Part shown: piece by piece, positions 4,187 to 5,613 of the stretch | Layout: each line of letters opens with the position of its first letter | Position numbering within the stretch: position 1 is the first letter of the stretch | Source of the DNA: Candidatus Kapaibacterium sp. | GTDB lineage: Bacteria; Bacteroidota; Ignavibacteria; Kapaibacteriales; UBA2268 | Reading direction: 5' to 3' | Length of the DNA stretch: 5,613 nt | NCBI GenBank assembly: GCA_027858275.1 | Contig: JAQIDA010000152.1 | Location: forward strand, 1-5,613 | Position numbers and translations under genes: made by a program | Notes under the pieces: generated by a model | The model's database searches: none | Told to the model about the DNA's origin: nothing | What the model saw: only the letters and a program-made list of their open reading frames with translations

Positions 4187-5613
4187 TTATCTGACAACAG
4201 CGAACTTACGATAAAACGCGCTGCCGTTAAACGAAATTCTCAAGAAATACATTCCGGAGGAGAAATCGCTGATGTTTACTATTTTTGTCCCCCTTTTAAT
4301 ACTCTTGACCATTATACCGTTTGAATTAAAAATTTCAAAAGTACTAGTCTGATACAGAATTTCATCAGGAAAACTAATTTTCAAATAATCATTCGCCGGA
4401 TTGGGGCACAATTTGATTTGAATCAATTTGTCCGGGATTTCAACCGAACTCAATCCCGACTCTTTCTCAATCATAATATCATCAATATAAAGCTTCGAAC
4501 CTGAATTGATCATAGCGGAAACCGCGAATATAGCGTCGTCGGAAGGCTGAACGGAAATTTCAATCATGACTTTTTGCCACAATCTGTCTATTTTATTTAT
4601 GGTATGAATAATATACTCTTCCGAAGTTATTTCAGCTCCCTGAGGTGAAAACGATATACTTAAAACATCCTCTTCTTCGAGTGGCATCCCGGATATTTTT
4701 ACCCAAAAACTCAAATAGTACTTTTCATCTGAGTCGGTTTCGAATCTTTCGGATGTAAGCCATTTTTCTGAATCATCGTCAGAGTTTAATAACAGCAAAG
4801 CGAAATCACCCGATCTGGATTCTTCTTCAGTTCTTTGATAAGAATCGGAATCGTAGCGAACAAAATCAGTTTCAGACTCAAAACCTGTTTCTTTCACTTT
4901 GTAGATATTTTGAATTTCAGGCGCTCCGAATTCGTGTATACCTATATCAACAATAGATATATTGTCGTCATTGCCATCCCACAATCTTACAAGATTGAAA
5001 TAATCACTATCGGGAAGATCATCAATATTGAGTCCCGCATCAATCGCAGGGCTTCCCGGCAAGAGCTTAAATAAATTTGCGTCAATATTTTCAAATCTCG
5101 GATCGGAGAATAAATTTCCGTAAGCATCCGTTGAATCTCTGTTGAAATTTGTTCTCAGATATTTGCCAAAACCGTTCGGAGAAGTTGATTCGTCCCAAAA
5201 CAATCCGTCTTTTTGATAGACAATAGAATTTCTCAGTGAAAAATTGTGTTTTTGGGACGCGGCTATTTGGTAGCCCGGAACTATATTGCCGGATTTGTCA
5301 AGAGTATGATTGTTGGCGATTACGCAATTAATGACCTCAGCGTCAGAGACATTGTAATACAAACCCGATCCCTTTTCAGTAGCGATATTATTGGCGATAA
5401 CACAATTGATAAGCGTAACATTTCCGGCGAGTCTGACTCCCGCTCCATATGCGGCTTTGTTCCCGTAGATCAAACAATTCTTGATTGTTGCCCTGGAATC
5501 CATTGCCGTTGAGCATGAAATTCCGCCTCCGGCGAACGGCATACCTTCGTGTTTGTTCTCATTAAAAGCGATAATACAATTTTCGATCTGAACCCCTGTC
5601 CCGTTTAGATATA
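4187..5613 (-). CDS. Secreted parallel beta-helix protein with anchor-Q motif and T9SS sorting domain (5' partial)
   Basis: Only the last 474 codons are in the window. The frame stays open through the right edge, and the residues before the internal Met at 5542 (YLNGTGVQIENCIIAFNENKHEG) continue the same repeat, so that Met is not the true start. In visible numbering, residues 1 to about 136 form a right-handed beta-helix with five recognisable coils, each centred on a V/I-x-N-C/S-x-I/V ladder (Asn 11, 45, 69, 95 and 128). Next comes a choice-of-anchor Q region: LFSDPRF (167-173), LLPGSPAIDAG (183-193), VDIGIHEFG (221-229). Residues about 240-383 look like a jelly-roll binding domain (YYLSFWVKISG, then YIDDIMIEKE). 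The end (397-474; CPNPANDYLKIS, then SSGMYFLRI and FAVVR) is a type A T9SS sorting domain, normally removed when the protein reaches the cell surface. It is likely a surface or secreted adhesin or polysaccharide-binding protein; a lyase activity is possible, but no catalytic residues can be assigned. The missing N-terminus should carry a Sec signal peptide. Confidence 0.88.
   Translation of the reverse strand, partial: YLNGTGVQIENCIIAFNENKHEGMPFAGGGISCSTAMDSRATIKNCLIYGNKAAYGAGVRLAGNVTLINCVIANNIATEKGSGLYYNVSDAEVINCVIANNHTLDKSGNIVPGYQIAASQKHNFSLRNSIVYQKDGLFWDESTSPNGFGKYLRTNFNRDSTDAYGNLFSDPRFENIDANLFKLLPGSPAIDAGLNIDDLPDSDYFNLVRLWDGNDDNISIVDIGIHEFGAPEIQNIYKVKETGFESETDFVRYDSDSYQRTEEESRSGDFALLLLNSDDDSEKWLTSERFETDSDEKYYLSFWVKISGMPLEEEDVLSISFSPQGAEITSEEYIIHTINKIDRLWQKVMIEISVQPSDDAIFAVSAMINSGSKLYIDDIMIEKESGLSSVEIPDKLIQIKLCPNPANDYLKISFPDEILYQTSTFEIFNSNGIMVKSIKRGTKIVNISDFSSGMYFLRISFNGSAFYRKFAVVR

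Noticed and set aside
4034..4324. 96-aa plus-strand ORF beginning MLDRESEKINMSMFEG
   Set aside because: It runs through the minus-strand terminator hairpins (4087-4124) and then antisense over the T9SS sorting domain; no ribosome site or recognisable motif.
4835..5512. Plus-strand ORFs at 4835-5074 and 5246-5512
   Set aside because: They are antisense to the beta-helix/T9SS protein, which has clear family motifs throughout.
5540..5542. The internal ATG as the true start of the beta-helix protein
   Set aside because: The 23 codons before it stay in frame to the window edge and encode another beta-helix coil (GVQIENCIIAFN), and no signal peptide follows the Met.

Overview
The window looks like an AT-rich chromosomal segment from a free-living member of the Bacteroidota/Chlorobiota (FCB) group. 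The strongest clue is the right-hand gene. It ends in a type IX secretion (Por) C-terminal sorting domain (PNPANDY... GMYFLRI...), a system essentially confined to that group. A 'choice-of-anchor Q' motif in the same protein and a Bacteroidota-like promoter spacing in front of coaBC agree with this. The exact class (for example Ignavibacteria/Kapabacteria-like or true Bacteroidia) cannot be decided from the sequence.

Layout, left to right. (1) 1-213 (+): a short unrecognised ORF, either a 65-aa protein from GTG 16 with a good ribosome binding site or the tail of a longer gene entering the window; a strong Rho-independent terminator follows at 236-273. (2) 285-1526 (-): full-length coaBC, the bifunctional coenzyme A biosynthesis enzyme. 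(3) 1527-1770: divergent intergenic region with a candidate coaBC promoter and a nested inverted-repeat structure. (4) 1771-3366 (+): a 14-TM Wzx/MATE-like polysaccharide flippase standing alone, with no glycosyltransferase neighbours. (5) 3411-3516: a compact palindromic repeat of three hairpins flanked by imperfect direct repeats, resembling a REP-type element. (6) 3565-3926 (-): a small Xre/Cro-type regulator whose stop overlaps (ATGA) the start of a 35-codon ORF carrying its own strong Shine-Dalgarno; palindromic candidate operators lie upstream. (7) 4187-5613 (-): the C-terminal 474 residues of a secreted parallel beta-helix protein with anchor-Q motif, jelly-roll-like domain and T9SS sorting signal, open at the right edge; a double-hairpin terminator follows it at 4087-4124.

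The genes do not form a single operon. coaBC is housekeeping metabolism; the flippase and the T9SS cargo both concern the cell envelope but are transcribed separately and in opposite directions. The only operon-like pair is the Xre regulator plus the overlapping small ORF. No CRISPR array, rRNA, canonical tRNA, integrase or transposase gene was seen. The least explained parts are the regulator/sORF cassette with its operators, the three-hairpin repeat beside it, and the structured divergent intergenic region.
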